Source of the DNA: Guptibacillus hwajinpoensis
GTDB taxonomy: Bacteria; Bacillota; Bacilli; Bacillales; Bacillaceae_O
Reading direction: 5' to 3'
Length of the DNA stretch: 64,000 bases
NCBI GenBank assembly: GCA_016841765.1
Contig: JAENYN010000017.1
Location: 1-64,000 of the forward strand
The notes under the pieces: generated by a model
Told to the model about the DNA's origin: nothing
Databases searched by the model: none
Seen by the model: the letters and a program-made list of their open reading frames with translations, nothing else
Made by a program: the position numbers and the translations under genes
Shown: piece by piece, positions 42,577-51,618 of the stretch
Numbering within the stretch: position 1 is the stretch's first letter
Layout: every line of letters starts with the position of its first letter

Positions 42577-44505
42577 TCATTCGCTTGTATCTCTATATTT
42601 GTAATCTTCCGGGTTGACCGGTTCAAAACCTTCCGGCTTATAGAAGCGGAGCAAATCTCCGTAGACGACCCTGTCAGACAGTTCTAGCATCTGGGCAGCC
42701 TTATCTCCATAATCTTCACACTTGTTTTCCTCTAACAATTCACCTGTTTCGTTGTCATAGCATTTGCTGTCAACCTGCGTATATTCCGGTGTAATGAAGT
42801 CACCATTGCGGAACGGCACTAATTCCTGGTGCTGTTCGGACAGCAGGTCGGTTCCGAATGAAATATAGTCTTTCGTATCGACACCAAGCAAGTGAAGCAC
42901 TGTCGGGCGAATATCAATTTGCCCGCCGTATGCATCGACTTTTTCACCTTTCACGCCAGGAACGTGGATGAACAACGGAACACGCTGAAGCTGCGCATTC
43001 TTAAACGGTGTGATTTCTTCGCCAGTGATTTCTGCCATTGCAGCATTATGGTTGGATGATATACCGTAGTGATCACCGTACATGACAATCATAGTATTTT
43101 CATACAGGCCGGCTGCCTTCAGATCATTAAAGAATTGCTCAAGTGCCTGGTCCATATAATTGGCCGTCTGGAAGTAATAGTTCACGACATTATCATTGGT
43201 ATCTTCAGCCGGGAAGTCCGTATCCCCTTCATCCATTGTAAACGGGAAGTGGTTCGACAGTGTCAGGAACTTCGAATAGAACGGCTGCGGCAGCTCTTTC
43301 AAATACGGAATGGATTCTTCAAAAAATGGTTTATCTTTCAGACCGTAGTTATGAGTTGCCTCTTCTGTCATATTATAAGATCCGGAATCATAGAACCGGT
43401 CGATACCTAACGATTTATACATTTCTGAACGGTTCCAGAATGACATGTCATTGCCGTGGAACGTCGCAGAAGTATACCCTTCCGACTTCAAAATGGCCGG
43501 GGCTGCCTGGTAAACGTTCTGTGCTTTGTTGATGAACACTGACCCCTGCGGCATCCCAAACAATGAGTTGGCCATCATGAACTCTGCGTCTGATGTCTTC
43601 CCCTGCCCGGTCTGGTGGAAAACATTTTCAAAGAAGAACGTATTCGGATCCCGTTTCAGGGAATTCATAAATGGTGTTACTTCCTGGCCGTCAACGCGGT
43701 AATCCAGAACGAAATTTTGCAGAGACTCAAGCGAAATATAAATGACATTCATATCTTTCGCTTTTCCGAAATACTTCGGATTGGGACGGGCATGGTTTGC
43801 CTTCACAAAGTTTTCGACTTCTGCGATATCACTGCTGTCCGCCATCGCCCTCTGCGTCGTTGATTTCGTATTCAGGAAGATATCATAAATCGTAAAGTTA
43901 TATGCTCCAAGATATTTAACGATATAGTTACGGTCAAATGTACGGGTCAAAAGCTGCGGTCGATCAATATTTGCCAACCCCAGATTGACTGAAAAAATAA
44001 GCATCGCTGCGACAAACAGGCCGGTAAGCGGGCGGGCCGTCAATTTCGGCTGCGGTTTCACCTTTTTCATCAGGACTATGGCAAGAATCAGGATGGTATC
44101 GGCAAAATAGAGAATATCCAGCGGCGACATAAGCGCAAGCGCACTATCACCCAGCTGGCCGCCGTTTTTCTTCGCCTGCATGAGAACCGGCACCGTAATG
44201 AAATCGTTGAAAAAACGGTAGTAAGCAATATTTGCATAAAGCAGAAATGACATCAGGAAGTTGATCGTGACCATGGCGAATTGCTGCGCCCTTCCTTTGA
44301 ACATTAAAGCAAAAGCAAAAAAGAACAGCGCTGAACTGACCGGGTTCAGGAACAGCAGAAAATGCTGCATCAGGCTCTCAACGCCGAGATCGAATTCAAT
44401 CAGATAAGCAGAATACGTTTTAAGCCAGAACAGGACGATGGCCAGAAGAAACAGACTGTATTTTTTTGTGCCCATCGTACGATATGTTTCTTTGAGAAGC
44501 TTCAT
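42577..44505 (-). CDS. ltaS: Lipoteichoic acid synthase
   Basis: The 642-residue protein has five membrane spans (about 15-35, 50-70, 76-96, 128-146, 160-178) and an extracytoplasmic sulfatase-fold domain (about 225-610) that polymerises glycerol-phosphate from phosphatidylglycerol. The catalytic threonine is T304 in GQGKTSDAEF, metal ligand E260 in ISLESLQNF, and YGDHYG and HGNDMSFWNR are further active-site blocks. RAMA (to residue 222) fits the signal peptidase cleavage site known for LtaS. Bacillus has several paralogues (LtaS, YfnI, YqgS, YvgJ); I use ltaS as the general name. Single gene. Confidence 0.88.
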   Translation of the reverse strand: MKLLKETYRTMGTKKYSLFLLAIVLFWLKTYSAYLIEFDLGVESLMQHFLLFLNPVSSALFFFAFALMFKGRAQQFAMVTINFLMSFLLYANIAYYRFFNDFITVPVLMQAKKNGGQLGDSALALMSPLDILYFADTILILAIVLMKKVKPQPKLTARPLTGLFVAAMLIFSVNLGLANIDRPQLLTRTFDRNYIVKYLGAYNFTIYDIFLNTKSTTQRAMADSSDIAEVENFVKANHARPNPKYFGKAKDMNVIYISLESLQNFVLDYRVDGQEVTPFMNSLKRDPNTFFFENVFHQTGQGKTSDAEFMMANSLFGMPQGSVFINKAQNVYQAAPAILKSEGYTSATFHGNDMSFWNRSEMYKSLGIDRFYDSGSYNMTEEATHNYGLKDKPFFEESIPYLKELPQPFYSKFLTLSNHFPFTMDEGDTDFPAEDTNDNVVNYYFQTANYMDQALEQFFNDLKAAGLYENTMIVMYGDHYGISSNHNAAMAEITGEEITPFKNAQLQRVPLFIHVPGVKGEKVDAYGGQIDIRPTVLHLLGVDTKDYISFGTDLLSEQHQELVPFRNGDFITPEYTQVDSKCYDNETGELLEENKCEDYGDKAAQMLELSDRVVYGDLLRFYKPEGFEPVNPEDYKYRDTSE

Positions 44506-44694
44506 TTACGTTCACCTCTTTGAGTTTACACAAAAGCTCTACATGATATCCTTCGCACAACTCTTTAATTATATAGGAATGGTTTATAGATTAGTATATC
44601 TTATTTTTTTGAAAAACTGGAATATTTTCCTTCTGGGAGGCAGACGTCATTTCTCTAATCTTATTGTAATCCTCTTTACAAATTTTTGAAAGAA
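44506..44694. other. AT-rich upstream region of ltaS
   Basis: About 190 bases, AT-rich, between the ltaS start and the topB terminator. Expected to carry the ltaS promoter; no clear operator or gene is visible. Confidence 0.4.
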
Positions 44695-44730
44695 ATAACG
44701 AGCAGACACATACTTCCCCCTGCTCGTTAT
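44695..44730 (-). terminator. Terminator of topB
   Basis: ATAACGAGCAG/CTGCTCGTTAT (44695-44730) followed by TTCTTTC on the minus strand. Confidence 0.7.
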
Positions 44731-44795
44731 TATATTACCTGACATTAAGTTGATGAAACCGATGTAATGGTTTTATAAATCGTTTGTTAAGTTTG

Positions 44796-46988
44796 TTACT
44801 TTTTATCAAGGCCCAGCTTTTTTAGTTGTTCTGCAAGTGCATTGTTGATTGGCTCAGGCTCATCTTGCTTTTTCAGATACTTATTCACATCATGTTTTGA
44901 TGCTTTGTTCTGCTGCTGTTTTTTCCTTCGTTCCTGGAACGCGGCCATCTTTTCTCGGTATCCGCAGCGGCAGACAAATGTCTGGCCTTCGCCCTCGCCG
45001 CGCAGTTCCATCTTCTTCTTGCAATTCGGGCAGCGTGCGTTTGTCGTTTTGGCGATGTTTTTACGATGTCCGCAGTCGCGGTCCTGGCAGACAAGCATTT
45101 TACCTTTTTTCCCTTTGACTTCCAGCATCAATTTGCCGCAGTCCGGGCATTTTGTCCCTGTAACGTTATCATGTTTGAATTTTTGTTCGCTGTTTTTGAT
45201 TTCGTTTACGGATGTTTTTGTATATGACTTAATTTCCTGGATGAAAGAATTCTTGGAAAGCTTTCCTTTTGCGATCGATTCCAGCTGCTGTTCCCACTGG
45301 GCTGTGAGCGCCGGTGATTTCAAGTCTTCCGGAACGAGGTCAAGCAGCTGCCTGCCTTTTGATGTGATGAATATTTCATTGCCCCGTTTTTCAATGAGGA
45401 AGCTGTTGAACAGTTTCTCAATGATATCCGCCCTGGTGGCAACCGTGCCCAGTCCGCCGGTTTCACCGATTATTTTGATCAGATCCTTGCGTTCGCCTGC
45501 CATATACTTGGCCGGATTTTCCATCGCTGACAGAAGTGTTCCCTCGTTGAACCGTTTCGGCGGTTTTGTTTCCCCGTTTGACATTGTGATGGAGACCACC
45601 CCCAGACGGTCTCCCTTTTTCAAGGAAGGCAGCTCCTGGTCATTCATTCCGTCATTGTCATCCTCTTCATCGGCAGCAAGGTCATATACTTCCTTCCATC
45701 CGTCGGCAATAATCCGCTTCCCGGTTGCATAAAACAGTTCCCCGCCGATGTCCGCTTTCAAGGTTGTCTGTTCGTATTCAAACGGTGGATACAGGACAGC
45801 AAGGAACCGCTTCACAATCAAATCGTACAGATTCCGCTCCCTGTTGCTCAGTGAACTGAGATTCGCCTTTTCTTCCGTCGGGATGATCGCATGGTGATCG
45901 GACACTTTCCGGTCATCAACAAACGACTTATTCGCTTTGATCGGCCGGTTCGCTGCTTTAGCTGCCGCCTTGCGGTAAGGCCCGGTTTCACATGCCTTGA
46001 TGCGATCCTTCAGCGTATCGGTGATGTCACTGGATAAAAAGCGGGAATCCGTACGCGGATACGTGACAAGCTTATGCTGTTCGTACAACTTTTGCAGAGT
46101 GGATAATGTTTCCTTCGCCGAAAAGCCGAACCGTTTATGTGCATCCCGCTGCAGTTCCGTCAAATCGTAAAGCTGCGGTGCATAGCTTTTCTTCGGTTTT
46201 TTATCGACTTCTACAATCACAGCGTCCTTATTACCTGCCGACTGCAAAATGCGCTCCGCTGTTTTTTGATCGAACGTTTTCGCATCATTCGATTTTTTGT
46301 CGCGCCATGTAAAAGAAACCTGATCCGTCACGGCTTTAATTCCATAATACGGCTTCGGGACAAAACGCTTTATTTCCTCTTCACGGAGGGCAATCATCCC
46401 CAGTGTCGGCGTCTGGACCCTCCCGCACGATAGCTGGGCGTTATGCTTTGTTGTAAGGGCGCGGGTGGCGTTCATACCGACATACCAGTCCGCTTCCGCA
46501 CGCGCGACCGCCGATTCATACAAATTTTCATAGGCTTTGCCGCTTTTTAATTGGCTGAACCCATCTTTGATGGCTTTATCTGTAACAGATGAAATCCACA
46601 GCCGCTTAATGGGTTTGTTCACTCTCGCCTTTTCGATTGTCCAGCGCGCCACCAGTTCCCCTTCCCGTCCGGCATCGGTGGCGATGACAATTTCATTTAC
46701 ATCCTTGCGCGCCATCTGGGCTTTAACGGTGCTGAACTGCTTGCCGGTTTTGCGGATCACCTGAAGCTTCAGCGGTGAGGGGATCATCGGCAAGTCTTCC
46801 AGTTTCCACGTTTTGTATTTATCATCGTAGCGTTCGGGTTCTGCCAGCTCGACCAGGTGCCCGAGCGCCCAGGTCACAATGTATTTTGGTCCTTCCAAAT
46901 AGCCGTTTCCGTTTTTGGTGCACTGAAGCACTCTTGCGATATCACGGCCTACTGAAGGTTTTTCAGCAAGTACAACTGTTTTGCTCAT
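44796..46988 (-). CDS. topB: DNA topoisomerase III
   Basis: The 730-residue type IA topoisomerase relaxes and decatenates DNA. It has the TOPRIM start (VVLAEKPSVGRDIARVL; acidic DAGREGE), the active-site tyrosine in TYPRTDSRFL, and a C-terminal pair of zinc-binding ribbons (CPDCGKLML/CQDRDC and CPNCKKKM/CRC), then a lysine-rich tail. Length matches B. subtilis TopB (about 727). Two ATG codons are adjacent; the second (46988) gives MSKTVV and better spacing to AAAGGA. A CG-rich hairpin (47008-47026) lies between it and the upstream ybaK-like gene. Confidence 0.93.
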   Translation of the reverse strand: MSKTVVLAEKPSVGRDIARVLQCTKNGNGYLEGPKYIVTWALGHLVELAEPERYDDKYKTWKLEDLPMIPSPLKLQVIRKTGKQFSTVKAQMARKDVNEIVIATDAGREGELVARWTIEKARVNKPIKRLWISSVTDKAIKDGFSQLKSGKAYENLYESAVARAEADWYVGMNATRALTTKHNAQLSCGRVQTPTLGMIALREEEIKRFVPKPYYGIKAVTDQVSFTWRDKKSNDAKTFDQKTAERILQSAGNKDAVIVEVDKKPKKSYAPQLYDLTELQRDAHKRFGFSAKETLSTLQKLYEQHKLVTYPRTDSRFLSSDITDTLKDRIKACETGPYRKAAAKAANRPIKANKSFVDDRKVSDHHAIIPTEEKANLSSLSNRERNLYDLIVKRFLAVLYPPFEYEQTTLKADIGGELFYATGKRIIADGWKEVYDLAADEEDDNDGMNDQELPSLKKGDRLGVVSITMSNGETKPPKRFNEGTLLSAMENPAKYMAGERKDLIKIIGETGGLGTVATRADIIEKLFNSFLIEKRGNEIFITSKGRQLLDLVPEDLKSPALTAQWEQQLESIAKGKLSKNSFIQEIKSYTKTSVNEIKNSEQKFKHDNVTGTKCPDCGKLMLEVKGKKGKMLVCQDRDCGHRKNIAKTTNARCPNCKKKMELRGEGEGQTFVCRCGYREKMAAFQERRKKQQQNKASKHDVNKYLKKQDEPEPINNALAEQLKKLGLDKK

Positions 46989-47047
46989 CATTCCATTCCT
47001 TTCTGTCCGGCCGGAGAGTAGCCGGCCCTCTCTTCTTCAAATCTGTA

Positions 47048-47542
47048 TTATGGATTGTCCGCCAACCTGACCAGCTCCTTGAACACACCATTTGTAATGC
47101 CGCAAAGTGATGCAGGGGGCATTTCAACCTGCGCCCCGATTTTGCCGGCACTGACGATGATGCAGTCAAGCAATTCAGCGCTTTTATCAAGATAAGTCGG
47201 ATACTGCTTTTTCATGCCGATCGGAGAACACCCGCCTCTTATATAGCCGGTCAGTTTCTGGATATCTTTTACCGGAACTAGTTCAATCTTTTTTTCGCCA
47301 GCTGCCCTTGCAGCTTTTTTCACGTCCAATTCGGCAGCCACGGGGATGAGGAAAACATAAACACTGCCACTCGCCCCCCGTGCCACAAGTGTTTTAAATA
47401 CAGATGAAGGGGCTTTCCCGATTTTATTAGCTACAGAAACCCCGTCAATCTTCCCGTCATTTTTATCATACGTTATCAACTCATAATCAATCTTTTGCGC
47501 ATCCAGCAGGCGCATGGCATTCGTTTTCGGTTTGTCGCCCAT
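47048..47542 (-). CDS. YbaK/EbsC-type aminoacyl-tRNA deacylase
   Basis: The 164-residue protein belongs to the YbaK editing-domain family, which clears Cys-tRNA(Pro) and related mischarged tRNAs. Recognisable blocks are SVFKTLVARGASGSVYVFLI, ELDVKKAARAAGEKKIELVP and GYIRGGCSPIGMKK, with the lysine (VFKTL) typical of YbaK. The ATG at 47542 has GGAGTG upstream; the open frame to 47701 is not coding. It precedes topB on the same strand by 59 bases and may be cotranscribed. Confidence 0.88.
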   Translation of the reverse strand: MGDKPKTNAMRLLDAQKIDYELITYDKNDGKIDGVSVANKIGKAPSSVFKTLVARGASGSVYVFLIPVAAELDVKKAARAAGEKKIELVPVKDIQKLTGYIRGGCSPIGMKKQYPTYLDKSAELLDCIIVSAGKIGAQVEMPPASLCGITNGVFKELVRLADNP

Positions 47543-47782
47543 CCCGATCACTCCGTTTTCCCGTCCAATAATATATCCCATCATACCATATAAGGAAAGC
47601 AGAAGCTCACGGACGCCCAGGCAAGCATACACTTTCCCGAAAAAAAACTGCAGATTGAGAAACCTGCAGGTAAGTCTGTTAATTAAACGTTTATTTAACA
47701 TATCTTTTGGTGAAAAGGTGAAACAGATTGTGCCGCCTCACGCACCTGAATCGGAACACAACCCCAATCAGCAGCACGCCTT

Positions 47783-48631
47783 TCAAGCAAGCCGTTTGAA
47801 GTTCTGGCCGAGAATTTCATGCATGGCATGAACGGTAATGAACGCCTGCTGGTCCACAGATGAAATGTACTTTTTCAGCCTGGAAAAGTTGCGGCGGTTA
47901 AGAATGGTTGTAATGACCTCTTTTTCATCTGCTGTAAAAGCACCTCTTGCATAATGGATTGTTGCTCCCTGACCAAGTTCACTCACGATATATTGCCGGA
48001 TTTCTTCACTATGGCTGCTGATAATGACCACTTCTTTATTTTCATTCACATGGGTGAGCGTATAATCGATGACAAGTCCGTTCAAGACCACCCCAAAGAT
48101 AGCGTACATCCCGATTTCCGGGCCAAAAATGAAAAAAGATGAACCGGCAATCGCAAAATCCGACATCAACAGGCCGCGTCCCATTTCAATTGAAAAATAC
48201 TTATTTAAAATCATGGCGATGATGTCAGTCCCACCGGTTGATGCTCCGCCATGGAGAACGAGTGCGATACCGATTGCACCGATGCACTGCCCCAGGATCA
48301 GCTGGACGAGGACATCCTCGCTGAGCGGCTGGGCAAGCGGTGCCGCGTGTTCAAGGAACCAGACCATGAAAGACAACATGAAACTGGTATAGATTGTTTT
48401 GGCCCCGAAGCCGAAGCCCAGAAAGATGAATCCGATCACAAGTAACACAATATTTATAAGCAACATCAGGACACCGATAGACAATCCTGGCACCAAATCA
48501 TTAAGAATAATGGAAAGGCCGCTGACCCCGCCGGTTGCCAGACTGTTGGGCGAGAGAATAAAGTGGACGTTCACCGCCACTAAAAATGCTCCGGCATGGA
48601 GCAGCGCCAACGATTTAATGTTTTTCAGCAT
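47783..48631 (-). CDS. YitT-family membrane protein
   Basis: The 282-residue protein has five to six membrane spans within residues 1-175 (HFILSPNSLATGGVSGLSII and GGASTGGTDIIAMIL are family motifs) and a C-terminal cytosolic DUF2179 domain (about 215-275: GAFTADEKEVITTILNRRN). YitT proteins are common in Firmicutes; their substrate is unknown. ATG at 48631 follows GGGGGA by eight bases. Single gene. Confidence 0.85.
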   Translation of the reverse strand: MLKNIKSLALLHAGAFLVAVNVHFILSPNSLATGGVSGLSIILNDLVPGLSIGVLMLLINIVLLVIGFIFLGFGFGAKTIYTSFMLSFMVWFLEHAAPLAQPLSEDVLVQLILGQCIGAIGIALVLHGGASTGGTDIIAMILNKYFSIEMGRGLLMSDFAIAGSSFFIFGPEIGMYAIFGVVLNGLVIDYTLTHVNENKEVVIISSHSEEIRQYIVSELGQGATIHYARGAFTADEKEVITTILNRRNFSRLKKYISSVDQQAFITVHAMHEILGQNFKRLA

Positions 48632-49123
48632 AAAGATATCCCCCGCTTTCATCACGATTAACGAATGTCAACAACGGGGATTATAATAGGAATAACAGCC
48701 TTTGTAAACAGTTAAAAGCCGACTTTTTTGCTGGAAGCGTTTATATTTAAAAATAATAATTTTCGGAATAATGAAACCCCGGCTCGACAGCTTCTGATGC
48801 ACATCACTCAAACCGGAACCGTCTTTCTGCATAGCCCTTTACCCAGGGAGTAGATTTCCCCTGCAGATGCTCACTTTCACCAAAGGAAAAATGCAGCTTC
48901 TCTCTTCGGCTGCATTCAATGTCAAATCATTTTTTCCATTTCATTCGCGTTTTTGGAACAACTGGATAGAAACAGTAAAGCCTTTTTTCCAAGAGTGGCA
49001 GAAAAAGTTTTTCTGTTCCTGATCAACAGTTTTGATCCTGTCGAAGATTGCTGTTCTTTTCATTCCCCGGGAAATTTCATCAATAACTCCTATATTTCCA
49101 CATCTTCTTTTGAAATGGCCACT
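48632..49123. other. Gene-free region with a degraded repeat
   Basis: The piece at 48857-48890, read on the minus strand as GTGAAAGTGAGCATCTGCAG and then GGGAAAT, resembles the right end of the GC-rich element (GGAAAGCGAGTACCTGCAAC). A local hairpin AATGCAGC/GCTGCATT lies at 48894-48919. A 40-codon frame on the minus strand near 48950-49070 has a poorly spaced binding site and is not called. Confidence 0.45.
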
Positions 49124-49441
49124 TCAATGATACGTATGTCGATTTTGGGTGTTGTCCTGGTTGGGATTCACTCTTGTCAGGTGGATTTTGCGGCTCAGGC
49201 GAATAAGCGGGCGGATTAGCAGCTGGATACTCCCGAAAATGAACAGCCACGTTCCATAGATTTTTAATTCTTCATATAAAAAAAGAATACTTCCTGTTAA
49301 AAAACCGACGGAAATCAAAAAATCGTTCAAGTAGTATAAGAACTCATAGCGGCGGTTAATAATGATTTCATGTTTTCCGAGTGGGATATAAAGGTCGGGG
49401 TCCCTATCTTGCTGTTGATTGTCTTTGTTCTCTTCACTCAT
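49124..49441 (-). CDS. YrhK-domain membrane protein
   Basis: The 105-residue protein has a polar N-terminus, then two membrane spans (about 38-58 and 62-80) and a basic tail. The block IIINRRYEFLYYLNDFLISV followed by GSILFLYEE and GTWLFIFGSIQLLIRP fits the YrhK family, of unknown role, often found in two-span envelope proteins. AGGAGAG is eight bases from the ATG at 49441; a GTG three codons earlier is too close to it. Confidence 0.78.
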   Translation of the reverse strand: MSEENKDNQQQDRDPDLYIPLGKHEIIINRRYEFLYYLNDFLISVGFLTGSILFLYEELKIYGTWLFIFGSIQLLIRPLIRLSRKIHLTRVNPNQDNTQNRHTYH

Positions 49442-49544
49442 GTTTTTCACTCTCCTTTCTTCAGCAAATCCAACCTGAAAATTTATAATTAAAAAATCAT
49501 TTGAGTTTGGTTTCCTCCTGTCCTTTTCCCGTTTTTACCATAAT

Positions 49545-49570
49545 AAAAAGCAGAAAATTTTTCCTGCTTA
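49545..49570 (-). terminator. Terminator of the DUF421 gene
   Basis: AAGCAG/CTGCTT stem extended by AAAA/TTTT (49548-49569), followed by TTTTTATT on the minus strand. Confidence 0.65.
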
Positions 49571-49605
49571 CGCCATAGGATTCGATTCGTCATATCGATT
49601 CCTGT

Positions 49606-50139
49606 CTATGATCGGTCCAGATACCTCTCGGCGCCATCCACATTTTCAAGTGTAGGCTTCCCTTTTCTTTCCGACTTTTTAATAATGGAAATGCTGCCAT
49701 CGGTTTCCAGCACGACAGCTTCGACTTCCTTCATGCTGTCCATTCCCTGTGTGCGGGCAGCCTGCAGGATTTCCACATCTAGTATCCGCTCTTTTTTCAT
49801 GGCATCCCGAAGATACGTTTCTCTGTAATAGAGCAGCTGAGGTTCATCCTTGATCAATTTTCCCACAGTATCCGACCTGATGGACAGCCAGGCCACAACA
49901 TACTGAAGGCCGATAAGCATCACAAAAGCAGTCAACCCTTCCAAAAGGGCCACTTTTTTATTCAAAAGAATGGTGGCAAGTGTCGAACCGATTGCTACTG
50001 TAACAACAAGATCGAAAGCATTCATTTTGGAAAGCGTCCGTTTTCCGGAGATGCGCAGCAGAAAAACAAGCGAAAAATAAGCAAGAACAGAAACAAGAAC
50101 AACCCGGCCAATAACATCCCATGAACTAAAAAACACCAC
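49606..50139 (-). CDS. DUF421 (YetF-like) membrane protein
   Basis: The 177-residue protein has two to three N-terminal membrane spans, the family motif FLLRISGKRTLSKMNAFDLV followed by TVAIGSTLATILL, and a C-terminal cytosolic domain (about 95-170) with LRDAMKKERILDVEILQAAR. DUF421 proteins such as YetF and YdfS are sporulation- or envelope-associated in Bacillus, of unknown function. The GTG at 50139 is six bases from AGAGGA; the GTG two codons upstream abuts the binding site. Confidence 0.82.
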   Translation of the reverse strand: MVFFSSWDVIGRVVLVSVLAYFSLVFLLRISGKRTLSKMNAFDLVVTVAIGSTLATILLNKKVALLEGLTAFVMLIGLQYVVAWLSIRSDTVGKLIKDEPQLLYYRETYLRDAMKKERILDVEILQAARTQGMDSMKEVEAVVLETDGSISIIKKSERKGKPTLENVDGAERYLDRS

Positions 50140-50442
50140 GGTCACTCCTCTCTACCTAAGAAGTACCCTGCCATAAATGTTTTTAATCTTTGGTTAAACT
50201 GGAGCCGGGTGTTTGCAATGTCATTCTTAAATGAGGACCCCTTCACATCCTTTTGCGCCCATAAATGAAGATGAATCAAGGCATCTGCCCTGCCCATTTT
50301 CAGCAAATATCCCGTGATACAAGCACATTTTGCCCTGCTTTCACATATAATCTTTTATTTTATGGATATTTCCCCATACCAAAAATCTCCATTTTCATAG
50401 TCTATTATTGCAAGACTAATCTATTAAGGAGATGATTATTAC
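50140..50442. other. Divergent region with the sigma-K promoter
   Basis: About 300 bases between the DUF421 gene and the coat gene. Only the sigma-K promoter next to the coat gene is clear. Confidence 0.5.
50378..50404 (+). promoter_or_regulatory. Sigma-K-type promoter of the coat protein gene
   Basis: AC at 50378-50379, 16 bases, then CATAGTCTA (50396-50404), which fits the sigma-K consensus AC-N16/17-CATANNNTA. The start codon is about 40 bases further. It agrees with late mother-cell expression of a coat gene. Confidence 0.65.
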
Positions 50443-50931
50443 ATGAGCTGTAGTAAAGGCGAAAATTGCGTTTGCGATAAACTCAAAGAAATCGCCCGCG
50501 TTCAGGCTTCCCTTATGGAAGATTGCTGTGATGTCAGCTGCGACCGCTCCATCAATGATTTGCTGGGCACTGCTCCCGTAAGCAATAACAACACCGTTCC
50601 TTTCATGCTTTTCTGTAAAGGGGACTGCAAGCCTTTTAAAGGATTTGGCGTCAAAAGAGAGATGACCGGAGGAAACACGTTTCTCAATTGCTTTGAAGGA
50701 TTCATCTTCCGTGTCAAAAAAGTGGATGATGACTGCTGCGCATTAATCGAAATCCTTGAGCCAAGCACATCTGACGCATCGGCTGCGTCAGAAAAATGCG
50801 CATCAAAAGATCCTTGTGATTCCTTCCCAGGCAAATCAATCCGGTCGCTGGAAGCAACTGGTGTTTGCCTCACAGTGGACTTGAACTGCTTCTGCGGTGT
50901 CAGCTGCCTGCCTGCAGTAAACATCGACTAA
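50443..50931 (+). CDS. CotY/CotZ-family spore coat (crust/exosporium) protein
   Basis: The 162-residue protein is cysteine-rich (about 20 Cys), starting MSCSKGENCVCDKLKEIARV, with CCDVSC, FCKGDC, DDDCCALIEIL and VDLNCFCGVSCL. These positions match CotY/CotZ of B. subtilis and ExsY/CotY of the B. cereus group, which self-assemble into disulphide-linked outer layers of the spore. Which of the two paralogues it is cannot be told; only one copy is in the window. AAGGAG precedes the ATG. A sigma-K-type promoter lies upstream and a hairpin terminator after it. Confidence 0.87.
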   Translation: MSCSKGENCVCDKLKEIARVQASLMEDCCDVSCDRSINDLLGTAPVSNNNTVPFMLFCKGDCKPFKGFGVKREMTGGNTFLNCFEGFIFRVKKVDDDCCALIEILEPSTSDASAASEKCASKDPCDSFPGKSIRSLEATGVCLTVDLNCFCGVSCLPAVNID

Positions 50932-50970
50932 TTTGTTCACACGATGCCCAATCATGATTTCTTCCCCATA

Positions 50971-51010
50971 AATAAAGGTGGTTCCGGAAATGGAACCACC
51001 CTTCTTTATT
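50971..51010. terminator. Terminator between the coat gene and the 51-kb hypothetical gene
   Basis: GGTGGTTCC/GGAACCACC (50977-51000), flanked by AATAAA and TTTATT, between convergent genes. Confidence 0.78.
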
Positions 51011-51530
51011 TGCTTTGTTCCTCTTTAATGATTTGGCTGATCCCCCTCAGGGATTCGATTGTGTAGTTGAGCAACGGGGCAATATCATCTATTTGATCTT
51101 CCGTGATCCTGCGGCCGAAATGAATCATAATGAGATTTTGATATTCAGTTTCCGATTGGTAGATAAACGAAAGTTTCTGGGTGATGACCGGCCTTCCCGA
51201 CCAGATTTGTTCGAGCTTTTTGTCTATTGCTCCGCACGTTTCCACATCTTTTTGCCCAGTGTAAAAGGAAATGGACAGGTCGCATCCTGCCTGCTCGTTT
51301 TGATGAATCACCTCATCCGTAAATGACTTCACATCGGCATGAAGCGACATTTTTGCTGAGATGCCTGGCGCCTCTTCATGTTGGAAAACAATTTCATATT
51401 GTCTGGAAAAAGAAGCAAGATCCACTTTATCCGCCCGGCTCTTGACTGCTAACGGCCCATCCAGGTCCATATCATAGACCGCACCTTCCAATACGACTTT
51501 CAAATTTTCAAATACAGTCGGATCAAACAT
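51006..51530 (-). CDS. Hypothetical soluble protein
   Basis: A 174-residue protein, MFDPTVFENLKVVLEGAVYD at the start, then a beta-rich domain and a C-terminal helix. No signal peptide, membrane span or motif I recognise. The ATG at 51530 is nine bases from AGG; the ATG three codons upstream is possible. It is single and convergent with the coat gene. Base composition resembles the neighbours, and it looks like a vertically inherited Bacillaceae gene. Confidence 0.6.
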   Translation of the reverse strand: MFDPTVFENLKVVLEGAVYDMDLDGPLAVKSRADKVDLASFSRQYEIVFQHEEAPGISAKMSLHADVKSFTDEVIHQNEQAGCDLSISFYTGQKDVETCGAIDKKLEQIWSGRPVITQKLSFIYQSETEYQNLIMIHFGRRITEDQIDDIAPLLNYTIESLRGISQIIKEEQSK

Positions 51531-51618
51531 AGCTTTCATCCTAACGCTTCATTTTCTTCCATTATAGCCCTGCCAGGGACGCTTACAACCCTTTTAAGAG
51601 TCTTTATACGCCAGGCAG

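Noticed and set aside
48950-49070. 40-codon minus-strand frame after the YrhK gene
   Set aside because: Its only purine-rich site touches the start codon and the product has no features; kept as unproven.
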